A DNA stretch of 64,000 bases. Origin: Leclercia sp. S52 (GTDB taxonomy: Bacteria > Pseudomonadota > Gammaproteobacteria > Enterobacterales > Enterobacteriaceae). Under the pieces are notes generated by a model. That model saw nothing but the letters and a program-made list of their open reading frames with translations, made no database searches and had not been told where the DNA came from. Positions 33,572 through 41,886 of this stretch are shown here, in pieces. The position numbers and the translations under genes were made by a program. The DNA lies in NCBI RefSeq assembly GCF_039727615.1, contig NZ_CP152474.1:3162001-3226000 (forward strand), in the 5' to 3' direction. The first letter of the stretch is position 1; each line of letters begins with the position of its first letter.

Positions 33572-34293
33572 CTGAGTTACCCATTGACGAAAACACACCC
33601 CGCATCCTGATCGTGGAGGATGAGCCTAAGCTTGGGCAGTTATTAATCGACTATCTGCGGGCGGCGAGTTATGCCCCGTCGCTTATCAGCCACGGCGATC
33701 AGGTCCTGCCCTATGTGCGCCACACCCCTCCGGATCTGATCCTGCTCGATCTGATGCTGCCCGGCACAGACGGCCTGACCCTGTGCCGCGAGATCCGCCG
33801 CTTCTCTGAAGTGCCGATTGTGATGGTGACCGCCAAAATCGAAGAGATCGACCGCCTGCTGGGGCTGGAGATCGGCGCGGATGACTACATCTGCAAGCCC
33901 TACAGCCCGCGGGAAGTGGTGGCACGGGTGAAAACCATTCTGCGCCGCTGCAAACCGCAGCGCGAGCTGCAGGCGCTGGATGCTGAAAGCCCGTTGATTA
34001 TCGACGAAAGCCGTTTCCAGGCCAGCTGGCGCAGCAAGCTGCTGGATCTGACGCCTGCCGAGTTCCGCCTGCTGAAAACCCTGTCGCACGAGCCGGGCAA
34101 GGTCTTCTCCCGCGAGCAGCTGCTGAACCATCTGTATGATGACTACCGGGTGGTGACCGACCGTACCATCGACAGCCATATCAAAAACCTGCGACGTAAG
34201 CTGGAATCCCTCGACGCGGATCAGTCGTTTATTCGTGCGGTATATGGTGTGGGTTATCGCTGGGAAGCGGATGCGTGCCGGATCGGCGCGTGA
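33568..34293 (+). CDS. baeR: BaeR response regulator
   Basis: OmpR-family activator, 241 residues (E. coli 240). Receiver: acidic pair in [12 protein letters not shown], phosphoacceptor Asp in [13 protein letters not shown] (about residue 61) and the Lys in VMVTAKIEE. Winged helix C-terminal domain: [20 protein letters not shown] and [18 protein letters not shown]. Partner of BaeS; last gene of the mdt operon. Converges with bluR across a 35-bp gap. Confidence 0.96.
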   Translation: MTELPIDENTPRILIVEDEPKLGQLLIDYLRAASYAPSLISHGDQVLPYVRHTPPDLILLDLMLPGTDGLTLCREIRRFSEVPIVMVTAKIEEIDRLLGLEIGADDYICKPYSPREVVARVKTILRRCKPQRELQALDAESPLIIDESRFQASWRSKLLDLTPAEFRLLKTLSHEPGKVFSREQLLNHLYDDYRVVTDRTIDSHIKNLRRKLESLDADQSFIRAVYGVGYRWEADACRIGA

Positions 34294-34305
34294 AAGGTGA
34301 AAATG

Positions 34306-34321
34306 ACCCGCTGCGGCGGGT
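34306..34321. terminator. Short hairpin between baeR and bluR
   Basis: ACCCGC-TGCG-GCGGGT is a perfect six-base-pair stem between two convergent genes. On the minus strand it is followed by CATTTTC, so it could weakly terminate bluR transcripts. No long T run on either side. Confidence 0.4.
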
Positions 34322-34328
34322 AATCTCA

Positions 34329-35072
34329 TCAGGCAGCTTCGGCTGCCCCGTGGGCGGTAATGCTGTATCCCTGCTTTTGCCAGTGCTCCAGCTGCATGCG
34401 CTGCTGCGGCGATAACGTCTGACCGGCCCAGACGAGGATATGCTGCCCGGGGAAGAACTCCGGATGGGGTAACTCCAGCGGTTCCGCAAACACGTTGACG
34501 CGCCAGCCGCGCTGCGAAAGACGCCACGCCTCCAGCCACAGGCGGGTACGATCCTCAATACTCCAGCCAATCAGCAATGCATCCCTGCCCGCTTTGGCGC
34601 GTGAGTCGCTCAGGCTGGTAACCGCCTGCTCAATCAGAATGCCGTCCAGCATGCTGCACATGATGCCCGCGGTATTTTGATCGAGGCTGAGGGTTTCCCG
34701 CACGGGAATAAACACCTGGTCGATAAGCGCATCTACGGGATGGTGCTGGCAAAACGCCACGATCTGGGCCCGGCATTTTCCCGGGCTGACCTGACGCAAC
34801 GTGCCCATCATCTCTTCCTGCAGCGTGCGCCAGTCTCCCGGCTCGGGCGCTTTATCCTGATCGAGAAGGGCTTTAACCTTACCCACCGGCACGCCACGCT
34901 CAATCCAGCGCTTGATCTCCTCAATGCGCTGGATATCTTCGTCGTCAAATTGTCGATGCCCGCCTTCACTGCGCTGTGGTTTGAGCAGACCATACCGGCG
35001 CTGCCATGCGCGTAATGTGACGGGGTTGATGCCGCAGCGTTCTGCGACATCGCCAATACTGTAAAAGGCCAT
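34329..35072 (-). CDS. bluR: MerR-type repressor BluR
   Basis: 247-residue regulator with an N-terminal MerR winged helix ([20 protein letters not shown], then [18 protein letters not shown]) and a C-terminal domain of the MlrA/BluR kind. It is closer to E. coli BluR (YcgE) than to MlrA, judged by the region [25 protein letters not shown] and [10 protein letters not shown]. In E. coli BluR represses the ycgZ-ymgAB operon and is released by blue-light-excited BluF at low temperature. The adjacent bluF and divergent ycgZ-ymgA-ariR support that role. In K-12 this locus lies elsewhere. Confidence 0.9.
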   Translation of the reverse strand: MAFYSIGDVAERCGINPVTLRAWQRRYGLLKPQRSEGGHRQFDDEDIQRIEEIKRWIERGVPVGKVKALLDQDKAPEPGDWRTLQEEMMGTLRQVSPGKCRAQIVAFCQHHPVDALIDQVFIPVRETLSLDQNTAGIMCSMLDGILIEQAVTSLSDSRAKAGRDALLIGWSIEDRTRLWLEAWRLSQRGWRVNVFAEPLELPHPEFFPGQHILVWAGQTLSPQQRMQLEHWQKQGYSITAHGAAEAA

Positions 35073-35129
35073 CGATACCCCATGCCTGATCGATATATTC
35101 TGTAAACAAAGTAACGAATCTCATCGGGC

Positions 35130-35153
35130 TGTACAACCCGTTATATTGTACAA
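35130..35153. promoter_or_regulatory. Paired TGTACAA motifs upstream of bluR
   Basis: TGTACAA at 35130-35136 and TTGTACAA at 35146-35153 lie between bluF and bluR. MlrA, the paralogue of BluR, recognises TTGTACA half-sites, so this is a plausible BluR operator and would imply autoregulation. Inferred from motif likeness. Confidence 0.5.
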
Positions 35154-35186
35154 CAGAATTGTATCACTGCCTGGTGTGTATCACTT

Positions 35187-36407
35187 TCAGAATGTATCGC
35201 GCGGCTCAGGCCAGCATACAGGCGGGATGCCAGCCAGTTCCGGGTGGGCAAACAGGTGCCCCTGGAAATGCGAAACTCCGGCTGATTCCAGCCACATCCA
35301 CTCTTCCGGCTGCTCAATACCCACCGCTGAGATCAGAATTTCCAAAGCTGTACAACATTTGATGATGGCCAGCACTATTGCCTGGCGTGGGCCGCTCTTG
35401 TGCACGTCGCGAATCAGGTCGCGGTTGATCTTAATCCGGTCCGGCTGGAACTGCGCCAGCAGCAGCAGCCCGGCAAAACCACCGCCGAAGTGGTCAATGG
35501 CCACGCCGATGCCTGCCGCCTTTAACTCACGCACCGCGCCGGTGAATTCGTCGAGACGGGAGATGACTTCGTTCTCGGTAAACTCAACCACGATCTGTTC
35601 GGCCACCAGCCCGTTAGCCTCTATCTCCTGAATCAGATAGCTAACCGCATCAGGCACGTTAACCAGCGTCATTGGGAGCAGGTTTATAGACAGGCTCTGC
35701 TCTCCAAGCCCTAGCGCGCGGGCCATCGCAAAAGCCACGCTCTTGCTTTTGAGGTCGGCTTCGTAGAGTTCATTCCCAACTAATCCCTCGAACCAGTGCC
35801 GGGAGACCCCTCCTTCCGGGGTGCGGATCAGGGCTTCCAGGGAGACTATTTCCCGCGCCAGCGGATCGATAATCGGCTGGAAGGCGAAGTTGCACACCTC
35901 GCTGTAGCGCTGCGACAGGGAACGAACGCTGGGAGCATCAGTATCGGCAATAAACTCCCAGTGATCCCCTGACGGCAGCTCAAAATAGTTCTCTTTTTCG
36001 CTCTCTTCAACGAAGGTTCTGAAGAACTGCAGCGCCCTGTCGTTATAGGTCAGCTGGTACCTGGACGTGCCTTTATCCAGCACGTTTTGTAGCACCTCAT
36101 GGCGAATATATTTACGTAAATCAAAGAGTTCCATACCGCACTTGCCGAAGCGACGCGCAGGAGAGTAATCACACAGCAGCTCTACTACGTTGTGATGGCG
36201 CGGGTCTTCACATATCGCACGGTAAATGGCTCTTACGTTTTCCTCAGGCCCTTCAAGCAGCTGAAAAAAGAGCTTGCCGTTAAACAGAAGAATGCCGCTG
36301 ACTTCGGCTTCCCTGTTCTTTTTGTTTGCTGCAACAACCATGTCTTCCAGCACAGTAACCGGTACGTGGTCACGAAAGTGACTACGGTAAATGATGGTAG
36401 TGAGCAT
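35187..36407 (-). CDS. bluF: Blue-light receptor BluF (BLUF-EAL)
   Basis: 406 residues (E. coli BluF about 403). The N-terminal BLUF domain has the flavin-interacting Tyr7, Asn31 and Gln49 (YRSH, ANKKN, FFQLLEG) and the helix after it. The C-terminal EAL domain (about 160-400) is catalytically degenerate: it keeps EALIR, INLLP and the lysine in DRIKIN, but has IDHFGGG in place of the DDFGTG metal-binding loop and lacks the EGVE glutamate. So it is expected to act by binding BluR rather than hydrolysing c-di-GMP, as in E. coli. Upstream gap of 306 bp is shared with divergent ycgZ. Confidence 0.93.
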   Translation of the reverse strand: MLTTIIYRSHFRDHVPVTVLEDMVVAANKKNREAEVSGILLFNGKLFFQLLEGPEENVRAIYRAICEDPRHHNVVELLCDYSPARRFGKCGMELFDLRKYIRHEVLQNVLDKGTSRYQLTYNDRALQFFRTFVEESEKENYFELPSGDHWEFIADTDAPSVRSLSQRYSEVCNFAFQPIIDPLAREIVSLEALIRTPEGGVSRHWFEGLVGNELYEADLKSKSVAFAMARALGLGEQSLSINLLPMTLVNVPDAVSYLIQEIEANGLVAEQIVVEFTENEVISRLDEFTGAVRELKAAGIGVAIDHFGGGFAGLLLLAQFQPDRIKINRDLIRDVHKSGPRQAIVLAIIKCCTALEILISAVGIEQPEEWMWLESAGVSHFQGHLFAHPELAGIPPVCWPEPRDTF

Positions 36408-36713
36408 AGGGTTTCCAATAGAGGAGATGAATGAAAGTCCACAGTATCAGATGGTTGGCGCTACGTCTTATTAACCCATCCGGGGGGCTACCATGCCCTA
36501 ATCCTGTTTCGGCAATAACGGTTAAAATCCCAGGAAATGTACAATATTTTCTTTCTTTTTTAGCAAATTTTTTACTGTTAACGTCTTGATTACTCTGAGT
36601 TAGCACGTATTGATCAAAATATATTTGTTAAGTTGTACAATTAGTATGTACAGTATTTACCAGTTAACAAGACATTAACCATATTTTAGCACCGCGGATT
36701 TCAGGAGTGACAT
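36408..36713. promoter_or_regulatory. Divergent bluF-ycgZ control region with TGTACA sites
   Basis: 306-bp A+T-rich gap. TGTACAAT occurs at 36538-36545, TTGTACAA at 36633-36640 and TGTACA at 36647-36652; the last two are 14 bp apart start to start, just upstream of the ycgZ ribosome site. This is where BluR binds in E. coli, so these are likely BluR operators. The ycgZ ATG is preceded by CAGGAGTGACAT, a strong ribosome site. Confidence 0.55.
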
Positions 36714-36953
36714 ATGCGCCAAAACGGGTTTGCACCGACTACAGCCAATGCCATTGCCCAATATTTTAATAAAGCAAACCAGCCTTCTCAGCAGGAGACG
36801 CTGGGACAAATTGTGGTAGAGATCCTGCGGGAAGGAAAAATCCTCAACCGAAAAGCGATCTGCACCCGACTGCTATACCGGATGGAACAGGCATCGGATC
36901 GGGAAGAGGAGAGCCGCTATCAAACGCTGATTGGCCTGCTGTTTGATCGATAA
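36714..36953 (+). CDS. ycgZ: YcgZ, two-component connector-type small protein
   Basis: 79 residues, similar over its length to E. coli YcgZ (78): AIAQYFNKANQPSQQETLGQ matches the AITRYFAKANLHTQQETLGE pattern. Small acid-stress/biofilm proteins of this operon modulate Rcs signalling in E. coli and so act on colanic acid and curli. First gene of the BluR-controlled operon; strong ribosome site nine bases upstream. Biochemical function unresolved. Confidence 0.88.
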   Translation: MRQNGFAPTTANAIAQYFNKANQPSQQETLGQIVVEILREGKILNRKAICTRLLYRMEQASDREEESRYQTLIGLLFDR

Positions 36954-36990
36954 GAGACGTACGCCCACAGCTGCTAATTGAATTGTTTTC

Positions 36991-37040
36991 AAGTCAGTTT
37001 TTTCTTCGGACAGCTTTATACTGTCGCCACAGACTGACTT
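36991..37040. repeat. Nested inverted repeats before ymgA
   Basis: AAGTCAGT at 36991-36998 is mirrored by ACTGACTT at 37033-37040, and inside it GACAG/CTGTC forms a second small stem around 37009-37025. A TATACT hexamer at 37017-37022 could be a -10 element. The structure may be an operator or a leader hairpin between ycgZ and ymgA. Confidence 0.4.
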
Positions 37041-37088
37041 AATGCCTTGAATCCCCCATCAGGTGGAGAGGGCAACAGAGACGTAGTT

Positions 37089-37403
37089 ATGAACAGAAGT
37101 GACCATGAACGATTAACTGATGAACTTATTGGCGAAGCCACCCTTTCTCTGCTTAAGGAAAACGGCCCTATCAGCATGAAGCTCTTGCTGCAAAGGCTGC
37201 AACAGATGTTATCGGCAGAGCGAGACGGCCAGCGTCGGAATGTGCTTTCCCAAATTATTCTGGAAATTTCCAGCGACGGTAAGGGGAACACCCGACGTGA
37301 ACCTAAAAGTGAACAGCAGGATTGGGACACGGATGGTCGAAACAACAGCAATGTGTATCCCCTGTTTGGCAATAGCCAGCAAGCCAACAGCAAAAAACAC
37401 TAA
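37089..37403 (+). CDS. ymgA: YmgA-like small connector protein
   Basis: 104 residues from the ATG at 37089 (MNRSDHERLTDELIGEATL). The first 70 residues follow the E. coli YmgA pattern (SDNERIKYEITGQAVLQIL). The hydrophilic tail GRNNSNVYPLFGNSQQANSKK is longer than in E. coli. An open frame begins upstream at 37047 but has no family support. Second gene of the ycgZ-ymgA-ariR unit. Probable role in Rcs-linked biofilm control. Confidence 0.75.
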   Translation: MNRSDHERLTDELIGEATLSLLKENGPISMKLLLQRLQQMLSAERDGQRRNVLSQIILEISSDGKGNTRREPKSEQQDWDTDGRNNSNVYPLFGNSQQANSKKH

Positions 37404-37442
37404 CTGTATTATTAATTCATTAACTAAACCGGTGTGACACCT

Positions 37443-37721
37443 ATGAGCCAGGCGATGCTCCAGAAATCAGACTTTTATGACGAACTGCCAAACGATGCGT
37501 TGTCCAACTATTTTCGCAGCGCCGGCGGTTTGTTAGCCGAAGAGTGGGCCCTGCTGGAATCAGTCGTGAGCGCAATTCTGGATGCGAAGGAACCGCTGAC
37601 CAACAAAGCGATTATTGTACGACTGATTAAGCAGATTGAGTCCACGCGCGACGTCGTCAAAGCCGATATCATTCGTAAAACGCTGGAAATTATTGTCGAT
37701 CACACCCAGGATGACCTCTGA
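37443..37721 (+). CDS. ariR: AriR (YmgB), biofilm and acid-resistance regulator
   Basis: 92 residues from the ATG at 37443; GTG at 37434 and ATG at 37455 are alternatives since no start has a clear ribosome site. The core ALSNYFRSAGGLLAEEWALL and the C-terminal DVVKADIIRKTLEIIVDHT match E. coli AriR/YmgB closely. AriR is a small all-helical dimer structurally like Hha and affects biofilm, acid resistance and the Rcs pathway. Last gene of the operon, followed by a good terminator. Confidence 0.88.
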   Translation: MSQAMLQKSDFYDELPNDALSNYFRSAGGLLAEEWALLESVVSAILDAKEPLTNKAIIVRLIKQIESTRDVVKADIIRKTLEIIVDHTQDDL

Positions 37722-37737
37722 GCCCCCCCGCTGAATT

Positions 37738-37775
37738 AAACGCCGACGGTACTGTCCTGCCGTCGGCGTTTCGTT
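37738..37775 (+). terminator. Rho-independent terminator after ariR
   Basis: An 11-base-pair G+C-rich stem, AACGCCGACGG pairing with CCGTCGGCGTT, with a nine-base loop, followed by TCGTT. It closes the ycgZ-ymgA-ariR operon. Confidence 0.8.
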
Positions 37776-37893
37776 ATCTGAATGGTTTACCTCCCTGTCC
37801 CGCAGCGTTACAATGCCCGCCCTTAAAGTATGGGATCTCCTCCCGGCGCCCACCCGTGTGCGCATCTGACCTGTCATCAGAACGAGAACAAAC

Positions 37894-39255
37894 ATGTTTA
37901 AACCGGAACTCCTCTCCCCGGCGGGAACGCTGAAAAATATGCGTTACGCCTTCGCCTATGGCGCCGATGCCGTCTATGCGGGCCAGCCGCGCTACTCGCT
38001 GCGCGTGCGTAATAACGAATTCAACCACGAGAATCTGCAGCTCGGCATCAACGAAGCCCACGCGCAGGGGAAAAAATTCTACGTGGTGGTCAACATTGCG
38101 CCGCATAACGCCAAGCTGAAAACCTTCATTCGCGACCTGAAACCGGTGGTAGAGATGGGGCCGGATGCGTTGATTATGTCGGATCCCGGTTTAATCATGC
38201 TGGTGCGGGAGAACTTCCCGGAGATGGACATTCACCTATCGGTGCAGGCCAATGCCGTTAACTGGGCAACGGTGAAATTCTGGCAGCAGATGGGGCTGAC
38301 CCGCGTAATTCTGTCCCGCGAACTGTCGCTGGAAGAGATCGAAGAGATCCGCAGCCAGGTGCCGGAAATGGAGCTGGAGATTTTCGTCCACGGCGCGCTG
38401 TGCATGGCCTACTCCGGCCGCTGCCTGCTCTCTGGCTACATCAACAAGCGTGACCCGAACCAGGGCACCTGCACCAACGCCTGCCGCTGGGAGTATAAGG
38501 TCCAGGAAGGTAAGCAGGATGAGGTGGGCAACATCGTGCATAAGCATGAGCCGATCCCGGTGCAGACCATTGAGCCGACGCTGGGCATCGGTGCGCCGAC
38601 CGACAGCGTGTTTATGATTGAAGAGGCCCAGCGCCCGGGCGAGTACATGACCGCGTTCGAAGATGAGCACGGCACCTACATCATGAACTCCAAGGATCTG
38701 CGCGCCATCGCTCACGTTGAGCGCCTGACACAGATGGGCGTCCACTCCCTGAAGATTGAAGGCCGCACCAAATCCTATTACTACTGCGCGCGTACCGCTC
38801 AGGTTTATCGCAAGGCGATTGACGACGCGGCGGCGGGTAAACCGTTCGACGCGACCCTGCTGGAAACCCTGGAAGGGCTGGCGCACCGCGGCTATACCGA
38901 AGGCTTCCTGCGTCGTCATACCCATGACGATTACCAGAACTACGACTACGGCCACTCGCTTTCCGAGCGCCAGCAGTTTGTCGGTGAGTTCACCGGCGAG
39001 CGCAAGGGGCCTCTGGCAGCGGTGGCGGTGAAAAACAAATTCCTCGTCGGCAACAGCCTGGAGTTGATGACCCCGCAGGGCAACGTCAACTTTACCCTCG
39101 AACATATGGAGAACGGTAAAGGGGGAGCGGTCGCAGTCGCGCCGGGAGACGGACATACCGTCTGGCTGCCGGTACCGGAAGATATCTCGCTGGACTATGC
39201 CCTGCTGATGCGTAATTTCATCGGGGAAAATACCCGTAATCCGCACGTTGGGTAA
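37894..39255 (+). CDS. trhP: TrhP (YegQ), tRNA uridine-34 hydroxylation protein
   Basis: 453-residue peptidase-U32-family protein. In E. coli TrhP is needed for prephenate-dependent 5-hydroxyuridine formation at tRNA position 34, a step to cmo5U. The U32 signature region ELEIFVHGALCMAYSGRCLL and the following CTNACRW supply the cysteines thought to hold an iron-sulphur cluster. The C-terminal domain after about residue 340 is a small beta-barrel. Gene context yegQ followed by cyaR is as in E. coli. Frame intact. Confidence 0.95.
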   Translation: MFKPELLSPAGTLKNMRYAFAYGADAVYAGQPRYSLRVRNNEFNHENLQLGINEAHAQGKKFYVVVNIAPHNAKLKTFIRDLKPVVEMGPDALIMSDPGLIMLVRENFPEMDIHLSVQANAVNWATVKFWQQMGLTRVILSRELSLEEIEEIRSQVPEMELEIFVHGALCMAYSGRCLLSGYINKRDPNQGTCTNACRWEYKVQEGKQDEVGNIVHKHEPIPVQTIEPTLGIGAPTDSVFMIEEAQRPGEYMTAFEDEHGTYIMNSKDLRAIAHVERLTQMGVHSLKIEGRTKSYYYCARTAQVYRKAIDDAAAGKPFDATLLETLEGLAHRGYTEGFLRRHTHDDYQNYDYGHSLSERQQFVGEFTGERKGPLAAVAVKNKFLVGNSLELMTPQGNVNFTLEHMENGKGGAVAVAPGDGHTVWLPVPEDISLDYALLMRNFIGENTRNPHVG

Positions 39256-39289
39256 GATTAAAGGGTTATTTTTTGGTATGAGATGATTC

Positions 39290-39332
39290 TTAGAATTCGA
39301 TCACATACCGCTGCGTTTGATACGGGTATTAT
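39290..39332 (+). promoter_or_regulatory. cyaR promoter with CRP site
   Basis: TTAGA-ATTCGA-TCACA at 39290-39305 fits the CRP palindrome with a perfect right half; its centre is about 42 bases upstream of the predicted RNA start, a class II position. TATTAT at 39327-39332 serves as -10. CRP activation of cyaR is established in E. coli and Salmonella. Confidence 0.7.
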
Positions 39333-39339
39333 CTATAAC

Positions 39340-39427
39340 GCTGAAAAACATAACCCATAAATGCTAGCTGTACCAGGAACCACCTCCTTAGCCTGTGTAA
39401 TCTCCCTTACGCAGGCTAATTTTTTTG
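39340..39427 (+). ncRNA. cyaR: CyaR small regulatory RNA
   Basis: The sequence starting GCTGAAAAACATAACCC, through the seed region ACCAGGAACCACCTCCTTAG, to the terminator stem AGCCTGTGTAA/TTACGCAGGCT and a run of eight T is nearly identical to E. coli CyaR (about 87 nt). It lies directly after yegQ as in E. coli. CyaR is Hfq-dependent and represses ompX, nadE, luxS and yqaE by pairing through its CCTCC-containing loop. Ends are set by analogy. Confidence 0.93.
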
Positions 39428-39621
39428 CCTGAAATTCCTCTCACCCCCATCTCCCTGCCTGCTGTCGCAACACAACCATTAGCGTCCCTAACGTAAATTT
39501 TTCTTTATTTACAACGAGAAGTAACTGAAATCATCAATTTATTAAAGGTAGGGTATTCATAGACATCCAGAATGCTATTCTTCTTATGAATGAAATTTCA
39601 CTTAAGGAGAAGGAGAAATCT

Positions 39622-39960
39622 ATGTACTGGGTGGTTGAAAACAGGATGGTGTGCCCTCGTACCGGAACAATATTCATTCACGTTCTGACTGTTAAAAATC
39701 TTAGATTGATAATCTGGTATAAAGGCGATTACTTTATCAGCACGGGTTCAGTTCTCATTACCGGTCCCTTCGGAATTGCCGTTGACGGCACCCTCAGAAA
39801 GTTCCACATTCTGCGAACCTTTCCCTATAACCCCACCTTTTGGTCATCATTTGTCGCGAAATCGGGATGCCCTGGTAACGATGGCACCCTGGTAACCCGC
39901 TGCAAACATCATCCCGATTGTGTTTTCGCGCTATGCCCGTATGGCGCCATTGCGTCATAA
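39622..39960 (+). CDS. Unrecognised 112-residue protein with cysteine-rich tail
   Basis: I do not recognise this protein. Start placed at ATG 39622 behind an excellent ribosome site (AAGGAGAAGGAG, six bases away); an earlier ATG at 39586 is less likely. There is no signal peptide or clear membrane helix. The central part is beta-rich (FIHVLTVKNLRLIIWYKGDY). The last 30 residues hold Cys83, Cys94, Cys100 and Cys105 with HH at 96-97, a possible zinc site. Its G+C is lower than that of flanking yegQ and yegS, and the site after cyaR holds a prophage remnant in K-12, so horizontal acquisition is plausible. Could be phage or island cargo. Confidence 0.6.
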   Translation: MYWVVENRMVCPRTGTIFIHVLTVKNLRLIIWYKGDYFISTGSVLITGPFGIAVDGTLRKFHILRTFPYNPTFWSSFVAKSGCPGNDGTLVTRCKHHPDCVFALCPYGAIAS

Positions 39961-40087
39961 AGTTATGAATCCGAGTGGCGCACGTTTTGGCTCGCCACTC
40001 ATTTAATTTTCGCCTTTCATCCTCTTCTTACCCGCTTTTCCCCGCGCTGCGATACACTTTTGAAAGATCAGCACAGGAGCAATGTGG

Positions 40088-40987
40088 ATGGCGACCTATC
40101 CGGCAAGTTTATTAATTCTGAACGGCAAAGGAACAGGCAACGATCTGTTGCGCGAAGCCGTGACGCTTCTTCGTGAAGAAGGGGTGGTGATCCATGTCCG
40201 CGTGACGTGGGAGAAAGGTGATGCAGCCCGTTATATTCAGGAAGCCTGCGACCTCGGGGTGGAGACCGTCATTGCGGGCGGCGGCGATGGCACCATAAAT
40301 GAAGTGGCGACGGCGCTGATTGACCTGCCAGAGACGCAGCGTCCGGCACTGGGCATTTTGCCGCTCGGCACCGCCAACGATTTCGCCACCAGCGCCGGGA
40401 TCCCTGAAAGCCTCGACAAAGCCCTGCAGCTGGCGATTGCCGGTAAAGCCACGGCGGTGGATATTGCCCGGGTCAACGACGAAACCTGTTTTATTAATAT
40501 GGCGACCGGCGGGTTTGGGACACGTATTACCAGCGAAACCCCGGAAAAACTGAAAGCCGCGCTGGGCGGCGTTTCGTATCTGATCCACGGTCTGGCGAGA
40601 ATGGATTTACTCAAACCCGACACCTGTGAAATTCGCGGCGAGAACTTTCGCTGGGAGGGCGATGCGCTGGTAATCGGTATCGGCAATGGCCGTCAGGCAG
40701 GAGGCGGGCAGCAGCTCTGCCCGGATGCGTTGATTAACGACGGGCAGCTCCAGCTGCGTATTTTTTCCGCCAACGAACTGCTTCCGGCGCTGCTGACGAC
40801 GCTGACCAGGCCGGAAGAGAGCCCGAACGTCATTGACGGTCAGTCAGCCTGGTTTGAGGTCGTTGCCCCACACGGCATGACCTTTAATCTGGATGGTGAA
40901 CCGCTGAGCGGTAACCATTTCCGTATAGCGCTGTTGCCCGGCGCGCTCCAGTGCCGGCTGCCGCCGGATTGCCCGCTTCTGCGCTGA
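40088..40987 (+). CDS. yegS: YegS, diacylglycerol-kinase-like lipid kinase
   Basis: 299 residues from the ATG at 40088 ([16 protein letters not shown]), the length of E. coli YegS; the ATG at 40082 is too near the AGGAG ribosome site. The nucleotide-binding [14 protein letters not shown] lies at about residues 64-77 and LGTANDFA near 95. E. coli YegS phosphorylates phosphatidylglycerol in vitro; the physiological substrate is unsettled. Converges with the ABC transporter operon across a repeat and a bidirectional terminator. Confidence 0.94.
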   Translation: MATYPASLLILNGKGTGNDLLREAVTLLREEGVVIHVRVTWEKGDAARYIQEACDLGVETVIAGGGDGTINEVATALIDLPETQRPALGILPLGTANDFATSAGIPESLDKALQLAIAGKATAVDIARVNDETCFINMATGGFGTRITSETPEKLKAALGGVSYLIHGLARMDLLKPDTCEIRGENFRWEGDALVIGIGNGRQAGGGQQLCPDALINDGQLQLRIFSANELLPALLTTLTRPEESPNVIDGQSAWFEVVAPHGMTFNLDGEPLSGNHFRIALLPGALQCRLPPDCPLLR

Positions 40988-41002
40988 TAAGTGCGGCCTG
41001 AT

Positions 41003-41038
41003 GCCCTCACCCCGACCCTCTCCCACTGGGAGAGGGTG
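41003..41038. repeat. Dispersed palindromic repeat after yegS
   Basis: CCCTCACCCCGACCCTCTCC with the inverted partner GGGAGAGGGT. It differs from the 13833 and 23113 copies by T-to-C and A-to-G changes and is nearest to the copy at 62538. Confidence 0.75.
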
Positions 41039-41046
41039 CAAACACT

Positions 41047-41080
41047 AAAAACGGTAACATGCGTTACCGTTTTGCTTTTA
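41047..41080. terminator. Bidirectional terminator between yegS and the ABC operon
   Basis: AAAACGGTAAC pairs perfectly with GTTACCGTTTT around a four-base loop, with A and T flanks on both sides. It can terminate the plus-strand yegS transcript and the minus-strand transporter operon. Confidence 0.85.
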
Positions 41081-41102
41081 CCTCCGCCGCCGGGCAATAT
41101 CA

Positions 41103-41876
41103 CTAATACACCGCCACCTCCCGGGCCATCTCGCGGGAATACTGCTGGCTGGCGTTGACCAGCATCCGGGTGTAATCGGTTTGCGCCTGCCCTGCTACCA
41201 GCTCATCCACCGTCAGCGTTTCGAGAATTTTCCCGTACTGCATCACCGCCACCTTCTGGCACAGATGGGCGATCACTCCGAGATCATGGGTCACCATCAG
41301 GTAGGTGAGCTTCGACTCGCGCTGCAGCTCCGCCAGCAGGTTTAAGATCTCCGCCTGCACCGAAACGTCCAGCGCCGAGGTCGGCTCGTCGAGCAGCAGC
41401 ACCTGCGGCTCAAGGATCAGCGCCCGGGCGATGGCCACGCGCTGACGCTGGCCGCCGGAGAGCTGATGCGGATAGCGGTCGCGGAAGGCGCGGTTGAGGC
41501 CGACTTTATCCAGCAGGGCATGAATGCGGCGATCCCGGTCGTTAATGCCGTGGATCTGCAGCGGCTCTTCCAGAATATCGCCGATTGTGTGGCGCGGGTG
41601 CAGCGAACCGTAGGGATCCTGAAACACCATCTGCACCAGGCGACAGCGCTGGGGGCTGATGCGCCGCTCCAGCGGCTGGCCGTTGATCGCCAGCGCCCCG
41701 TCCCAGTGGGTGAACAGCCCGGCCAGGCACTTCAGCACCGTGGTTTTGCCGGAGCCCGACTCCCCCACCAGGCCATAAATCTCTCCCGGCTGGACGTTAA
41801 TATTGACGTCATACAGCACCTGGCTGCGTTTCTCGCCTTCGCCGAATGCCAGATTCAGGTTTTTTACCTCGATCAT
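41103..41876 (-). CDS. Peptide/opine-type ABC transporter ATPase (DppF-like)
   Basis: 257-residue ATPase of the oligopeptide/nickel ABC family. Walker A GESGSGKT (about 38-45), Q-loop QMVFQDPYGSLHPRH, signature LSGGQRQRVAIARAL, Walker [13 protein letters not shown] and switch histidine in VTHDLG are complete. Last gene of the five-gene importer; pairs with the ATPase encoded just upstream. The short length (no long C-terminal substrate-binding cap) resembles NikE or PhnK types. Substrate unknown; the operon's enolase-family enzyme suggests an acid or modified peptide. Confidence 0.86.
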   Translation of the reverse strand: MIEVKNLNLAFGEGEKRSQVLYDVNINVQPGEIYGLVGESGSGKTTVLKCLAGLFTHWDGALAINGQPLERRISPQRCRLVQMVFQDPYGSLHPRHTIGDILEEPLQIHGINDRDRRIHALLDKVGLNRAFRDRYPHQLSGGQRQRVAIARALILEPQVLLLDEPTSALDVSVQAEILNLLAELQRESKLTYLMVTHDLGVIAHLCQKVAVMQYGKILETLTVDELVAGQAQTDYTRMLVNASQQYSREMAREVAVY

Positions 41877-41886
41877 CTTTCGCTCC

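Noticed and set aside
34329..35072. Identification of the MerR-type gene as mlrA
   Set aside because: mlrA would be expected near btsS, and this protein matches BluR better. The adjacent BLUF-EAL gene and ycgZ operon decide for bluR.
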